From: Antedon bifida
Taxonomy: Eukaryota > Echinodermata > Crinoidea > Comatulida > Antedonidae
DNA: 64,000 bases
Direction: 5' to 3'
Assembly: GCA_963402885.1 (NCBI GenBank)
Contig: OY727095.1
Span: 17,861,001-17,925,000 of the forward strand
The notes beneath the pieces are model-generated. The model had not been told where the DNA came from, did no database searches, and saw only the letters and a list, made by a program, of their open reading frames with translations. This document shows positions 33,801-46,568 of this stretch, piece after piece. The translations under genes and the position numbers were made by a program. Position 1 is the first letter of the stretch; each line of letters starts with the position of its first letter.

Positions 33801-36800
33801 AGAACGGCGCTTAACGGGTCGAATACAAGACTCGTCATATATTATTGAAAACTATAACGTTTTAAAAAGTATAGGCCTATCGTGTAAATATTTTGCTTCC
33901 AGTCAGCTAGTCTATTAAAAAAATGATTGTGTTTGCCACGTTTTGGGTATTTCCTAACAATGGGTAGGTTAGTAGGAATTTCTTTTCCAGACCAAAGTGG
34001 TGTTACCGGCAGAAAAAAAAAAATATACACACAAATGATGCAAAAAGTCTATATTTAAAAACACTTTTCATGTTTTCTTTTTATACCACCTAGGCTCACG
34101 CTAGCTATAAATACTGTTTCGCAAAAAAGTGTAATAAATAAACATACGCCTAGGTTGTTTAGGCATATGCTACATAGGGCTGCTAGTAGCTGGCCTAGTG
34201 TAGCGAGTGTTTTTTTAGTTTGACCAATCGTTATAGCGAATGGCTTATGTAGCAGTCTGTGTACTAACACTACGGATCTGTATTGACAATGGTGATGATT
34301 AAGTCGTGATTGTATTGTATCAACAATGTTGTGAACGATTCTATATACACATTTTATTTTTAGTAAGTTCCACGAAGAACCTGTTAGCAAGGACACTGGT
34401 TCTTTTGTAACTAACGATAATATCCTGTATTGAGAATACTTACACAATGTTAGAAAATCCATCTCTATTCAATTTTTTTTTATAAATACATACTTTCAAT
34501 TTTGAAAAATAATTTTAAAGATATGCGAGTCAGTACCATTATTCTAATTTTGTTATAACAAGATTAATATCTTAGCGTATCTGGGCTTAACGGGTCGAAT
34601 ACAATGCTCGTCATATATTATTGAACAGCTAAAACGATAATGTTATTGCCCACGATACCCAGCCATCAAACACGTCAAAAGTAAAAGTAAAACTTTGATG
34701 TTAAATAATAATAATTTAATACATTTCACACATTAAAGCATGTTATCAAAAACCTGACTTTCGTCTAAATGATCCAGTTATTGTGAACGTAGAAGCAAAT
34801 TTGTGCCAAACAAGGCCAACAGCCATAAGTCGCGTGCTCTCAGAAAAAATAGCGAGAGGTTTTTAGTTGACCAACCAGTAGAGTTAGTGGTCTTTAGTTA
34901 GACCAATCATTAGAACGAGATTTTTTTAGTTAGAACAGCCGTTAGAGCGAGTGGTTTTTAGTTGACCAACCAGTAGAGTTAGTGGTCTGTAGTTAGAACG
35001 AGTGTTCTTTAGTTAGACTAATAATTAGAACGAGTGGAATATTACTTTCAGGAACTAGTTTGCTAAGCCGGAGATAAACACAGGTACCGTCTTATAACGT
35101 GACCTTTCTTTCTAATATTTGGTCAGTTGCCTTTGAGTTGTAAACAATGATCCCAATATTTGCCCCCAAAATAGTGCTAAATCTTATAAAATATCACTTT
35201 TGTTTTTATTGATATGCCTAATACAATAACGTTTAAAATAAAAAACGTTAAAGAAATGTAGCAATAAAACAATAACCAGCAGTATTATCAAGAAGTGGGT
35301 GACAAGGAATTATTCAGTGTTTGTAGTATATACAATGCGTTCACGACGTAATTACATTATTTTTTAGTATACTTACCTATTATTTACTCTTCCCTGTTGT
35401 TAAAACGTTTACAGGTCTATATTTTAAATAGAAGTTATGAACAATGCGTTAGCAATAGTGTTTTGAAAGTAATTTATTTTCTAAAAAAATGGCTTATGTG
35501 TACTGACACTACGGATCTGTATTGACAATGATGATTAAGTCGTGATTGTATTGTATCAACAATGTTGTGAACGATTCTATATACACATTGTATTTTTAGT
35601 ATGTTCCACGAAAAACCTGTTAGCAAGGATACTGGTTCCTTTGTAACTAACGACAATATCCTGTATTGAGAATACCTACACAATTTTAACAAATCCATCT
35701 CTATTCAACTTTTTTGTAAATACATACTTTCAATTTTGAAAAATAATCCCCAAAGATATGCGAGTCAGTACCGTTATTCTAGTATCAGGGTTTAGAACGG
35801 CGCTTAACGGGTCGAATACAAGACTCGTCATATATTATTGAAAACTATAACGTTTTAAAAAGTATAGGCCTATCGTGTAAATATTTTGCTTCCAGTCAGC
35901 TAGTCTATTAAAAAAATGATTGTGTTTGCCACGTTTTGGGTATTTCCTAACAATGGGTAGGTTAGTAGGAATTTCTTTTCCAGACCAAAGTGGTGTTACC
36001 GGCAGAAAAAAAAAAATATACACACAAATGATGCAAAAAGTCTATATTTAAAAACACTTTTCATGTTTTCTTTTTATACCACCTAGGCTCACGCTAGCTA
36101 TAAATACTGTTTCGCAAAAAAGTGTAATAAATAAACATACGCCTAGGTTGTTTAGGCATATGCTACATAGGGCTGCTAGTAGCTGGCCTAGTGTAGCGAG
36201 TGTTTTTTTAGTTTGACCAATCGTTATAGCGAATGGCTTATGTAGCAGTCTGTGTACTAACACTACGGATCTGTATTGACAATGGTGATGATTAAGTCGT
36301 GATTGTATTGTATCAACAATGTTGTGAACGATTCTATATACACATTTTATTTTTAGTAAGTTCCACGAAGAACCTGTTAGCAAGGACACTGGTTCTTTTG
36401 TAACTAACGATAATATCCTGTATTGAGAATACTTACACAATGTTAGAAAATCCATCTCTATTCAATTTTTTTTTATAAATACATACTTTCAATTTTGAAA
36501 AATAATTTTAAAGATATGCGAGTCAGTACCATTATTCTAATTTTGTTATAACAAGATTAATATCTTAGCGTATCTGGGCTTAACGGGTCGAATACAATGC
36601 TCGTCATATATTATTGAACAGCTAAAACGATAATGTTATTGCCCACGATACCCAGCCATCAAACACGTCAAAAGTAAAAGTAAAACTTTGATGTTAAATA
36701 ATAATAATTTAATACATTTCACACATTAAAGCATGTTATCAAAAACCTGACTTTCGTCTAAATGATCCAGTTATTGTGAACGTAGAAGCAAATTTGTGCC

Positions 36801-36842
36801 AAACAAGGCCAACAGCCATAAGTCGCGTGCTCTCAGAAAAAA
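30864..36842. repeat. three 1,993-bp tandem copies, nearly identical
   Basis: Copies 30864-32856, 32857-34849 and 34850-36842. By eye I find only single-base differences (e.g. near 32119 against the other two, and GAGTGG/GAGAGG at the start of copy 3). Each begins in the minisatellite (TAGCGAGTGG). It then contains a fragment like the ApoL 5' region, two relatives of the 23.0-25.5 kb block and TAACGGGTCGAAT. It ends inside the left part of a GACCGACC element (GTGCTCTCAGAAAAAA). Open frames of 62, 74 and 135 codons recur at 1,993-base steps but show no recognisable domain. Confidence 0.9.
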
Positions 36843-36957
36843 AATGAACTTTCAAAAAGTAATGTGCGATAAAACGCATAGTGATACCGGACTGACAGAC
36901 AGACCGACAGACCGACCGACCGACATAGTGAACTATTGAGTCGCGTCCAGCGACTAA
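36804..36957 (+). mobile_element. GACCGACC-type element, complete
   Basis: AACAAGGCCAACAGCC to GTCGCGTCCAGCGACT, like 25976-26137. The third 1,993-bp copy ends inside it, at the A-run after GCTCTCAG. Confidence 0.65.
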
Positions 36958-37114
36958 AAATGTATTACGCCTTATGTCTTATGTCTTATTAATAAACAAT
37001 TAATTGTGCCGTATTTTTAAATCAGACTGTTTTTTTAAATCTTTGTTGTGAAAACGAAATATTGATTTTAACGGAAATATGTTGGGATAATTATTTTCGA
37101 TTAGGTCACATACC

Positions 37115-37311
37115 GCTCCAATTAACCAATCAACAGGTGAGAAATGATTCAAATGATCAACCAATTAGAAAACTAAGGGAGGGGCTATTTGATGTATATA
37201 AGCGTCGTTTTTCCATAGTTGTTGCTAACATTTGCTACTGACAATAAGTTCCAGACCACCAGTGAAAGCAAGACCTGACGATTTTATTCAATCATCTTTA
37301 TCTTTATACAG
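37115..37311 (+). promoter_or_regulatory. TATA/CCAAT promoter and likely non-coding first exon
   Basis: CCAAT at about 37123 and 37160, TATATAAG at 37195-37202, and transcription probably starting near 37225. The exon would end TATACAG before GTGAGT (37312). It has no ATG with a long frame. The next good acceptor on this strand that leads to a gene is at 40581, so I assign it to the 40589 gene. That link is an inference across 3.3 kb. Confidence 0.55.
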
Positions 37312-37689
37312 GTGAGTACATGTAGCAGAATTAAGGTGTCAACGAATACGCGAGCAAGTAACAATATTTTAAATTCTTACGATAAAGACTTTTTATGTTA
37401 GGCCTATATTTCTATGTGCAGTAAGCCTATAGGCATATTTGTTTTTTATTGAATCTTCTCTTCAAAAGTTGTCATCGTCGTATAGTAATGTACTTGTTAT
37501 TAATTTCTATTTGGAAAAGTTACAGTTCTTTATACATGTACATGAATAAGGCCGAGTTTATATTAATTTTTATTAATCTGTATATAAATTTACGTAGGGG
37601 CAAAATTCGGTAAATCGCGCGTTACTTCCTAACTTATGAGCCCTTGGGGAATAAACCTAAAATCTTTAGATATAGTATTGCACTACTTG

Positions 37690-38875
37690 GACAATCTATA
37701 TATAAATTATGTTTAATTCTGACATAGGCGAGCACAATGGAAAAACTTCGGTACTAATCTCCGCCTTGGATACCTACCTTATGTATCTCTGATGTACCTA
37801 GAAACGTAGATTTGATAACATTAGTTTTCAGTACTACGCTATTGTTCCATATTTCTTTCTTAGGAAGATATTATAAAGGGTTTTATAAGAAATTTTCTGA
37901 TTTCAATCGGTAAATTTTAACTCTACGCGCGGTAGAAGTAATTTCCGGGCTCATGGTAAGGTGTATCAATCACCTTGCAAGTTCGCTGCATGGTTGGTTT
38001 TCACCAGGGAGTTGTAAAAAACAACTTGCAAAACAACTCCCTGTTCAACTAAGTTGGCCGTTGGGCTTGGTGGCGATAGCAATTTTGGTTTTTGGTTTAT
38101 TTTCGGACCGCGCGTGTGAAGGTTATAGTAGTACATAAAGATCAAACTAAATATATTCATAAAACATAAGAGTAAATTGTGGGAAATAATTATATAAAAT
38201 TCCATCGAGAGAATTGATGATAAGAGCTTTTGTTTGAAATCGAATGAAACCCCGATAGCCGAGTTGTTGAGTAAGCTGCCAGGACTTTATGTATACTGTG
38301 CGCTATCTGTGTCCCGTCAGAACCCTGGGATACTTCTGCCCATGTTGCAAGCCGTCTAAAGCGTCTTCCTTCTTAGGCCAAAACGGCTCACTGTGTCGCG
38401 GAATAATGTATTAGGTATATCAATTAGGATGGTATTTATTTGAATAAACGCCCGGAACACCTCCACAATAAAACGTCAATTAAAATAATTATCGCCACCC
38501 CCCAACCCCATCCAAATACCATCTAATAAACGCCCATCCACATTTATACACACAATATTGTATTATATTTATAACACAATTATACTATTTTTAGTAGATT
38601 TCATCGAACTGTTATCTACAATTTACCAAGCATTTGTTATTCTTTTTTACCACTTTTCATATCTTCAATAAACACTATACGTAAAACGATATTAATCATC
38701 TAAGACACTGTGAAACAGGTTAGTGAGTAGGATTAGTTTTACGAATATCAAAAGCATTTAAATAATGGTAACCGACCGAAATCGTCAGGGCCAGAATGTC
38801 CTTCTAAACCTTTTTACCCGAGTCATTATCATTCCGAGAACCATCGTTTACACTTCCTAGAGGGGGAGCGAGCGA
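37690..38875 (-). repeat. dispersed repeat family X, inverted copy
   Basis: Reverse complement of the 17140-17940 and 44733-45790 blocks, from the GAGCGAGCGAAGCGAGCTC hairpin end (about 38868) down to the TATATAAATTATG end (about 37695). Confidence 0.65.
38248..38400 (+). mobile_element. tRNA-derived SINE-like element
   Basis: GATAGCCGAGTTGTTGAGTA resembles an A-box region and GTCAGAACCCTGGG a B-box region, about 55 bases apart. It is absent from the other family X copies, so it may be an insertion. No clear tail or target duplication. Confidence 0.4.
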
Positions 38876-40588
38876 AGCGAGCTCACCCTCTAGTACTGTA
38901 AATACGTATTAACCATTTTTGGTCGCCATTTGAATTGAAAATTTCTTACTGTGAGTTTGGGTACTGTTAGATATATAAACACATGTATAAATACACTTAT
39001 TAGTGTTACTGTTACTGTTAGATATATAAACGCATAATATACAATTAAACTTTATTACCGACAGTTGCTTCTCAACGTTTGTATTAATTAATAATTACAA
39101 AAAATATAAACGTCGTAGTGGTGTATCGTTACATGTACTATTTCAATCGACTATGACAGTTTTAACAAAGTATTAAATCGCAAATGTTTTACTGTATTTA
39201 GTGGTATATTATTTATAGGCCTATAAAACATGAAAAAAAACCCCGTTTCGTTACTGAGGGGATAAAGAATATATTTAAAAACTGTGTACCCATCCGCTTC
39301 CCCATCCCTCAATCCTAATGTTACATACAAAACACAAATTGGGTTTGTTTAAATGAGTCCAAATCAAAAACTCATTTTATGAAAAGTTTCTAATTAGTTT
39401 AGGCCTAATTCCCAGGGTGCTAATTTTAATTGACTACTTAAATCATCGTGTCTATTTATTCGTTTCTGTAAACGACAATGTATTATCGTGATGCGGTACG
39501 TACATTTTACGCTGAAATTACTGTGTATTCGAGAACCATCTAGTTAGGCCTATATGAAATTAATTAAAAATAAAATTACGTTGGTATTTGTGCGCGCGTG
39601 TGTATAGTCTTAGAAAAGACCAAATCGACGTCAGAATATGACGTATTGTGAGTCTGAAAACGGCTAATAAAGTGAATTTTCAGTGAAAACATGTTTCAAT
39701 TTGTTATTTATTTATTTTATTATTGAATTTTTATTTTAAATTGATTTTTCCTACAAAGAAAAGTGGACGAACACATTGTGCATTGCAACGCAGAGAGATG
39801 TTTGTATCATTTGTGGATAACAATTGTGTTGTGTAACATCTGATTTGTATGTTAAATTTCGATTGAGCATAGTACAGGCATTTCTAAAATAAATTTGATT
39901 AAATACTTTCACTCATTATAACAAAAGATCAAACTTTATCACAAAATATAAACAAAAAATCCAAGTTTGCAAAAATAAATGGGTTATCCCAAATCAAGTT
40001 CGTAGAATTGGACTTCAAGAAAAAAACAATACGTCTCATCGAAATTAGGAACTAATAATTCCTTGTATGGCAAGCTTCCGTGTAATGACTTTTGCCGCAA
40101 ACCCCGAAACTCCATTTATATGAAATTTAAATGTTCCATTGACAAGCTTTTTGTGCGTGTTTTACCAATAATTAAACCTGTTTTGAGTATAAACCCGTTA
40201 AATTGCATAATAGAAATACGTCAGTAACTTCAATTTGTGTGCAAAAGGATGTAGGCCTAAGCGGTAAAAATCTTTCTTTTACAAAAGAGGTCAAATGGAC
40301 TTGCTGTGCTTTGCGCAAGAACTCTTCATATAGTGTATATGCTCATCCTGTTTACACACATGCCGGTGTAATAAAACTGAAAGTCTGCCATAACTGAGCG
40401 TCCGCCTGGGCATGCCTACCTTTTGTAATGGAATGAACGATGACCTTGTGGCAGAGCCACAATATTATTCATGTCGTACATTACACCTTTTGTGGTGTCA
40501 GATAGGCAGGCGGACAATCAGTTACATGGACGATCAGATTTATAACAGATAATAATCACATACATTTATTTCATATTTTCAGAGCACC

Positions 40589-41574
40589 ATGGCTGCCATA
40601 TCAGCTGCTTTTTCAGGGCAAACTGGTCAGTTTGATAGTGTTGTAGCTACCAAGACAATCCATTGGAAACAGGGTTCCGTGTTAGGGTTTGGGGGAGATC
40701 ACTCCCAAACATACAGGGAGTGTCACTACAAGATGAGCAATAGAAAAATCATAGTTGTTTTCGTCCAATCGGATTGGGATATTCCGAAGCCTCTCCAGCT
40801 TGACAGCAAGCTCCAGGTAAGGACAGCTGTGTATTTCTCATCTCTTTCGTCTATACCTGTTCCTATGGTTCAATCTTAGCCAGTCATAATTATTTTCTTC
40901 CAGCCTTTCCAACCTACATCGCGTGACCATAACAGGCCGTTCTCTTCGTACAAAAAAATTGAAATCTAAATCTGTTTAATTTCAAACTAATTGGAGACCA
41001 CTAACCTTAAAACTAGCAATGCCTGGCCGACTTGACTGCAATAATGCGATAGCTATCGTGGCTATGGCCATTTTTGCTCAACTCTCTTGCAATACGTGCA
41101 ATTCATTTGGGCTGAAAAACTGTCAAAACTACCAAGTTAAAATATATCCTTCTTGAAATGTTGCTCCGGTTTTCAAAGAATTGCCGTGCTGTATTCACAA
41201 AACGAAGAGATGACTCGTATATACAGTTTTAATAGAAAGTTGGCTAGCCATCATAAAACAATATTTGCCATTGTGTATAATTTGCGGATAGTGTCGTGGC
41301 ACAATAGAACAATGCCAGAACCATTGTATAGGTAATGGGGGACATTCTGTAGAAAAAAAAAATCATGCATTTATTTTCGTTTTAAATTTTTCAGTATGGA
41401 TTGAACAATGGGAACATTTTCTTTGTGCTCCACGACAAAGACCAGACGCCCTATCAGCATCGTTTCCAGATGAATCCTATGCAGACTGGACTGTTCTATG
41501 CCAACGAAATTCTCAAGAAAATCAAGGGTTACGACGCGTCATGGATTGTCGGCGACTACCTCCACAACTTGTGA
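40589..41574 (+). CDS. unrecognised 135-residue protein (2 coding exons)
   Basis: Coding exons 40589-40816 and 41395-41574 (phase 0 junction, CTCCAG before GTAAGG, acceptor TTTTTCAG). ATG is 6 bases into the exon, in context CACCATGG, a strong start. Total 408 bases with the stop TGA. The protein is rich in aromatics: a region with FGGDHSQTYRECHYKM, then VVFVQSDWDIPKP, then NIFFVLHDKDQTPYQHRF and a C-terminal ILKKIKGYDASWIVGDYL. No signal peptide or membrane segment. The alternating hydrophobic stretches look like beta strands with a final helix, but I do not recognise the family. AATAAA lies at 41817-41822. GC content and codon use are higher than the surroundings, as expected for a working gene. 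Confidence 0.7.
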
Positions 41575-42809
41575 AGCAGCTAAATCACGGTTCGGCCGCG
41601 GTATCCGTGCTCCTTTTTCACCCTTAATTTGAATTTTAGATAAAAACATAATGTTTTAGCTTCATCACTTTTTAAATGTAATTTTTACAATTTTTAGTGT
41701 TTTACTCTTTTAGCACTTTAGTACTTGTTTTACTGATTTTCTTTTTTTACTCTATTTTAGCATTTTTATACTTTTTTAATATTTTGAACTGTATATTATA
41801 ATAATGTCTTTGACCAAATAAATGAATGAATGAATGAATAATGTGAAGGCCTTAGACACTTTTCAGTTTGAATTTAGGGCACAATATTAAAATGATCTGA
41901 CATTCTCAAACTTTTAAATCTTTTAATTGAATGTTCAAATGTTTTCGATTCATCAATCACATTAAATTTCATTCAAGGATTTTATTCAATATTCAATAAA
42001 ACGAAGATTTTACATTGTAGCCAAAGGCTAGATTGTGTAAAATTTTACAAAATATTGCACACATTAAAAGTTATCACATTAAAAGAACATCTTATATAAA
42101 AATGGAATAAGATAAAGTACAGTAGAAAAACATTGAAAAATCAAAGAAATTGTTACAAATCATGGCCTAATAAAATATCTGTATTAAAACTTATGTATTG
42201 TTTGTTTATTATTTCACATTGGTTGATGACGGCAACGTTGGTTAAGTGTAATTATTCTTTATTATTCAACAGGTTAATTAGGTATGGCAAAGGGCTATTT
42301 TTATATCGTTTAGTTTTACATTTTATTTGTTGACATGGGTTGATCTTTCTTAAGTTGTACGGTTTATTTTTAGGCTGTAGCCATGATTGAAAATATGCTG
42401 ACTTTTCGAGGTCTTCAGCAAACCTTAGACATAAGTTATTTCTTCTAGTAGCGAGGGTTTCTAAATTACATACACTGAGAGCATTTTCATAGCTTATATA
42501 ATTTATACCAATAATTTTTCTTAATAATTATAAAGTACCTTTCATATCAGACACTTCAGTGATATATTTAGATCAAATACGGTACATTTTAAAAATACTT
42601 TATCGAAACTAAAAAATCGTACTGGTTTATGACCTGATAAATAATAGAAAACATATTTTGCAATAGTTCTCACCATTACTACACTCGGCAAAAATGTTCC
42701 TGCACTGTGAGTCAAGTATCTGCTATCCAAAAATTACTCAACCGAATCGCTTAGTTTAAAAATTCAGAACATACCATGACATACTAAATAAATTTAATAA
42801 TAATGTAGT
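41575..42809. other. 3' UTR and AT-rich spacer
   Basis: 3' UTR to about 41850, with AATAAA followed by (ATGA)n. After that no supported feature. Confidence 0.5.
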
Positions 42810-43730
42810 TATTGTTTATGATAATGCTTTTAGGCCTAGTTGACCAAAACGTATGAGGCAGAATAAAAGAAAATGTACATATTTGCCCTAATGTTTAAGA
42901 CACGCAAGGGTATTTTTATCTTTTGTGGTTAACCACCACCTTTATTCATTCAATGTTTCATAACGACAATTACAGAATCTCTAAGCCTTTTCTACATTTT
43001 TTTTCTTATTTTTATCCTCTTTAATATTTATAATAATTTTAATATTTTGGCGTATACGTAGTACCCAAAGTTTTCTTAATGTATATATTTGTTTTGTCTA
43101 CACGCAAGGGTATTAATATAATATTTTCGTTATGAATGTGAAATATTGCTAAAATGCATTATTGCTTATAAATTTTATTTACTACAATAACGTATGATTT
43201 TAGGCAGTCACTGCAACAAACGGTGTGTATGATTACCTCAAAATAAACTTTAAAAAGACAAATTATTGCAGTAAATATACAGTATAATGATTTTAACATG
43301 GTCATTTACATTTAAAGCTGATGCTTTTAACCGTACCGATGAACTGCATAATATTCTCTCCGATAACTAAACGATTAAAAAGAATAGATAGACAATGTAT
43401 TGTTTCATGCAAGGGGCATTAAACTATCGATTTCACAAGCCTTCCCCTATTATCATAGTGTTTTTACGATAACTTCATGTTCACAGTGTCAGATGATTTT
43501 CAGAAATGTTGGTATAGATTTCTTAAATTTGCTGACAAATTTCAGCATTTTTTCCTGGAAGCTGAAAGCTCAATTATTATGGTAACATTGGATATGTTGT
43601 GTTAAAACTATATTTAGGGCAACATGTACTTATTTCAAGAGCTTGGCAATATTCGCCGAGTATATATGTTGTCTGACTCTCTCAACAATGGACATCCTAA
43701 AAACTGTAAATAGGCCTAACATTCGTCAGG
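42810..43730 (-). pseudogene. degenerate ApoL-like copy (exon 2 and edges of exon 1)
   Basis: About 43190-43625 is similar to 20570-21010, including the exon 2 region (43310-43375). It then jumps to a piece like 21452-21500 (43640-43690), so most of exon 1 is deleted. The exon 2 donor region reads CATTTACATTTAAAG in place of the usual TTACC. An intron-like piece near 42825 resembles 20005-20050. Exon 3 is not found. Clearly dead. Confidence 0.65.
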
Positions 43731-44732
43731 ATCCCGATCACGCTCTAAATAAATTCCTTAAGCTTAGCCAAACTGATAGACTGATCACTCTGAATCAAAA
43801 TACTAAATGTTGCCAACAATAATTTGTCTATAATTCAATTCACGTATTTAATAGCAATTTTGTAATCTACTATTTGCTATGTACATCAATAATGTATATA
43901 TAGTGTTTAGTGAGTAAACTCAAAATAGACAAATTGACTTACCAGTAATGTGTTTTCTATGTACGATCGTTTTCCAAGACAGAACAAAAGTTATTCATCT
44001 CAATTCAATTCCATTAAAAAAAACTAAGCTGCATTTATATTACAATGCGTTTATGATATTCTTCGTAATGACTACCCTCGCAAGGCACATAAGGCACACA
44101 CACACAACAACTACCATGTAAGTAAGAAATGGTATACTCCACGCTCATCGGCGGCGCGAATGACTAAACAGATTGACAACTACACCTGTAATACACCTGC
44201 TAATTATGCATCAGGATGTTATGTGCCTAAAAAGCCGAATTTTAAATATGCATGAGAACGATTAAATGTGGATCCCAAACATTGTTGTGTATGGATAAAA
44301 AGAGGATAATCAACAGTATGCCTAATTGTAATCAGCAAATATAAAAATGAAAACACTCGGAAACTGAGTGAAGTACTTAGCGAAATATTTCCACAGAGGG
44401 CGCATGTTGATATTTCGGGCCATGTTAAGTTTAATGAACCGATTCCAGGCATGTTCTGTAAGTATATATAATTTACACCGAACAATTCAGAATAATAATT
44501 TAAAAATTTTAGGCGCTATACTTGGCAAAATAGAATTAACACTTAACAATTAAAAAAAAGATGCCATGTACAAAATGATTGTTCTCCTTCGATTTATTAT
44601 ATATAATTTACAGTGCGGTACTCAATATTAACAGTGACAATATTTGTGTATCGGTATGTCTCAAAAGACGGCATAACTTTAACTTTTTTACCTACTAGGC
44701 CCTCACACAACGTATTACTGACATTTGTTATA
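43731..44732. repeat. duplicated intergenic block (paired with 15857-16960)
   Basis: Same order of blocks as 16000-16770 with an extra ~300 bases (about 44240-44560). No gene is supported. Confidence 0.55.
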
Positions 44733-45790
44733 CTAGAGGGTGAGCTCGCTTCGCTCGCTCCCCCTCTAGGAAGTGTAGACGATGGTTCGCGGAATGATAA
44801 TGTTCTTCTTTTACGTTTTCTGTCGGTTACCATTACTGAAAATGCTTGACATTCGTAAAACTAAACTATTCTGTTTCACAGTGTCTTAGATGATTAATAA
44901 CATTTTAAAGTATAGTCTTTATTATTTGGTAGGGCCCTTATATGGCGGAGGTGGGGAGGCGGAGTTCATTTGACTCGAGGGAGGGGCTTATTCGAGGGAT
45001 ATATGTTAATTTTTTTAGTTTTAATAATATGGTAACATTTATAATCAAATGAAATCCTCTATCTAATAGATATGAAAAGTGATAAAAAAGAGTAACAAAT
45101 GCTTGGTAAATTGTAGATAACAGTGCGATGAATTCTACTACAAATAGTATAATTGTGTTATTATAAATGTGGATGGGATAGACGTTTATTAGATAGTTGG
45201 ATTATTCAAAGTGATGTTTTATTGGAGAGGCGTTTATTCAAATAAATATCATCCTAATAAGTATTAATATATACGTTCCTAAAATAAACAAAAAACTAAA
45301 GTGGCTATGACTAATGGCCAACTTAAGCTCCAGTCCTACTATAGTATCTGTTTTTTTCTTCCGTCTTCCAAAGGGACACTGTATTGATTGATGGAAAGTG
45401 CCTGTTTCCAGTCACCTTTAGGGTCAAATCTATTATTTTAACTGCTCCCTTGTGTATAAAAGAGAGAAAATAGTTGAAACCAAGTTGCTGCAAGGTGAAC
45501 TTATCATAAACCCGGAAATAACTTGACCGCCAAGAATTGAAATTGAGTAGAAAATCTACTGTTGAAATCATAAATGTTGTTAAAAAACTCTTTATAATAT
45601 CTTGCTAAGATAGAAATATGGAAAAATAGCGTCGAACTGCACATTAATGTTATCAAATCTACGTTTCGCGGTACATCTGAGATAGATAAGGTAGGTATCC
45701 AAGGCGGAGATTTGTACCGAAGTTTTTGCATTGTGCTCGCCTATGTCAGAATTAACCATAATTTATATATAGATTGTTATGTCATATGGC
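44733..45790 (+). repeat. dispersed repeat family X, copy 3
   Basis: Starts with GAGCTCGCTTCGCTCGCTC, then CTCTAGGAAGTGTAGACGAT, a GGGAGGCGGAGTTCATTTGA block, and ends TTATATATAGATTG. A stretch around 45140-45500 is not in copy 1. Confidence 0.65.
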
Positions 45791-46050
45791 AAATTCTCCT
45801 CATCAGCCTCTTTTCAACCTACTGAAAATATTTAGTTGCAATAAACTATGTTGTTTTGGTTCAGATGCAAGAAAAATTATATCAACTTCGTTTAATCTAA
45901 ATAATATTTCGAACAGAGATTACATCCTTTAGGTTTGAAAGAAAACAATTTTAAATGCAAGAAAAAAGCAACTAAATTAACCTAAACATATGTAGTAAGA
46001 TAGATTCTTTGAAGTACATTCGTATACAAATATTATTTGTTTTAGTTAAA
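45791..46050. other. spacer
   Basis: Similar to 16790-16960 (GATGCAAGAAAAAT, GGTTTGA, AAACAATTTTAAATGCAAG). No gene. Confidence 0.4.
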
Positions 46051-46568
46051 TTAACAGTCCTCGATGTCTCCTTCAAATGGTATTTCAAGTTCACTTCCAA
46101 CTGATATTAACGATTCAATAATTGTATCTTCAGCAGTTGGTGGCTTCGTATTTTTTAAATTATCTACAATCTTTTGTATTTCATCAGCAGCTTTTTCTAG
46201 ATTACCCTTATGTATGTCAATTGATGTTTTGACGATTGTGTATATATCAACTCCAATTGCCAATGCACTAAACGCTATTCCAACTATTTTGAATGACATA
46301 CCAACTATCCTCAATCCGATTTCATCAAGATTTTGTCCGACTAAATAAATTGAATAATAATGTAATTATTGATTTAACTTAATTAAACATTATTTTGAAT
46401 TTATATGGTTTAATAATTATAGAGCGATACGATACTGACTTTAGTTTTTTAGTTCAGATAGTGCAATAGAAATCTTACCAGATGATACGGTCGTTTTTAG
46501 TATTCCAGTGAAGACCTTGCCGCTTTCGGTTACTATCTCGAAAACCTTTTGACGACCACATTCAACGA
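46051..46568 (-). pseudogene. partial ApoL-like gene (exons 3 and 4)
   Basis: Exon 46568-46479 (90 bases) and exon 46340-46051 (290 bases, stop TAA) have the same phases and lengths as exons 3 and 4 of the intact gene, with a slightly shorter C-terminus. Both frames are open. The ApoL C-terminal signature is kept: IGVDIYTIVKTSIDIHKGNL followed by EKAADEIQKIV. Sequence up to about 46800 matches the intact gene's intron 2 and then stops at a 20-bp satellite; exons 1 and 2 are not upstream. The open, conserved exons suggest recent loss of the 5' part, or a gene whose 5' exons lie beyond the satellite. Confidence 0.65.

Larger units (their letters stand above)
37312..40582 (+). other. probable long intron filled with repeats
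   Basis: Holds an inverted copy of family X (37690-38875), family Y pieces (37570-37630, 39090-39450) and a tRNA-like SINE (about 38248-38400). The rest is AT-rich sequence. 40200-40397 is an open stretch without support. Confidence 0.5.
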
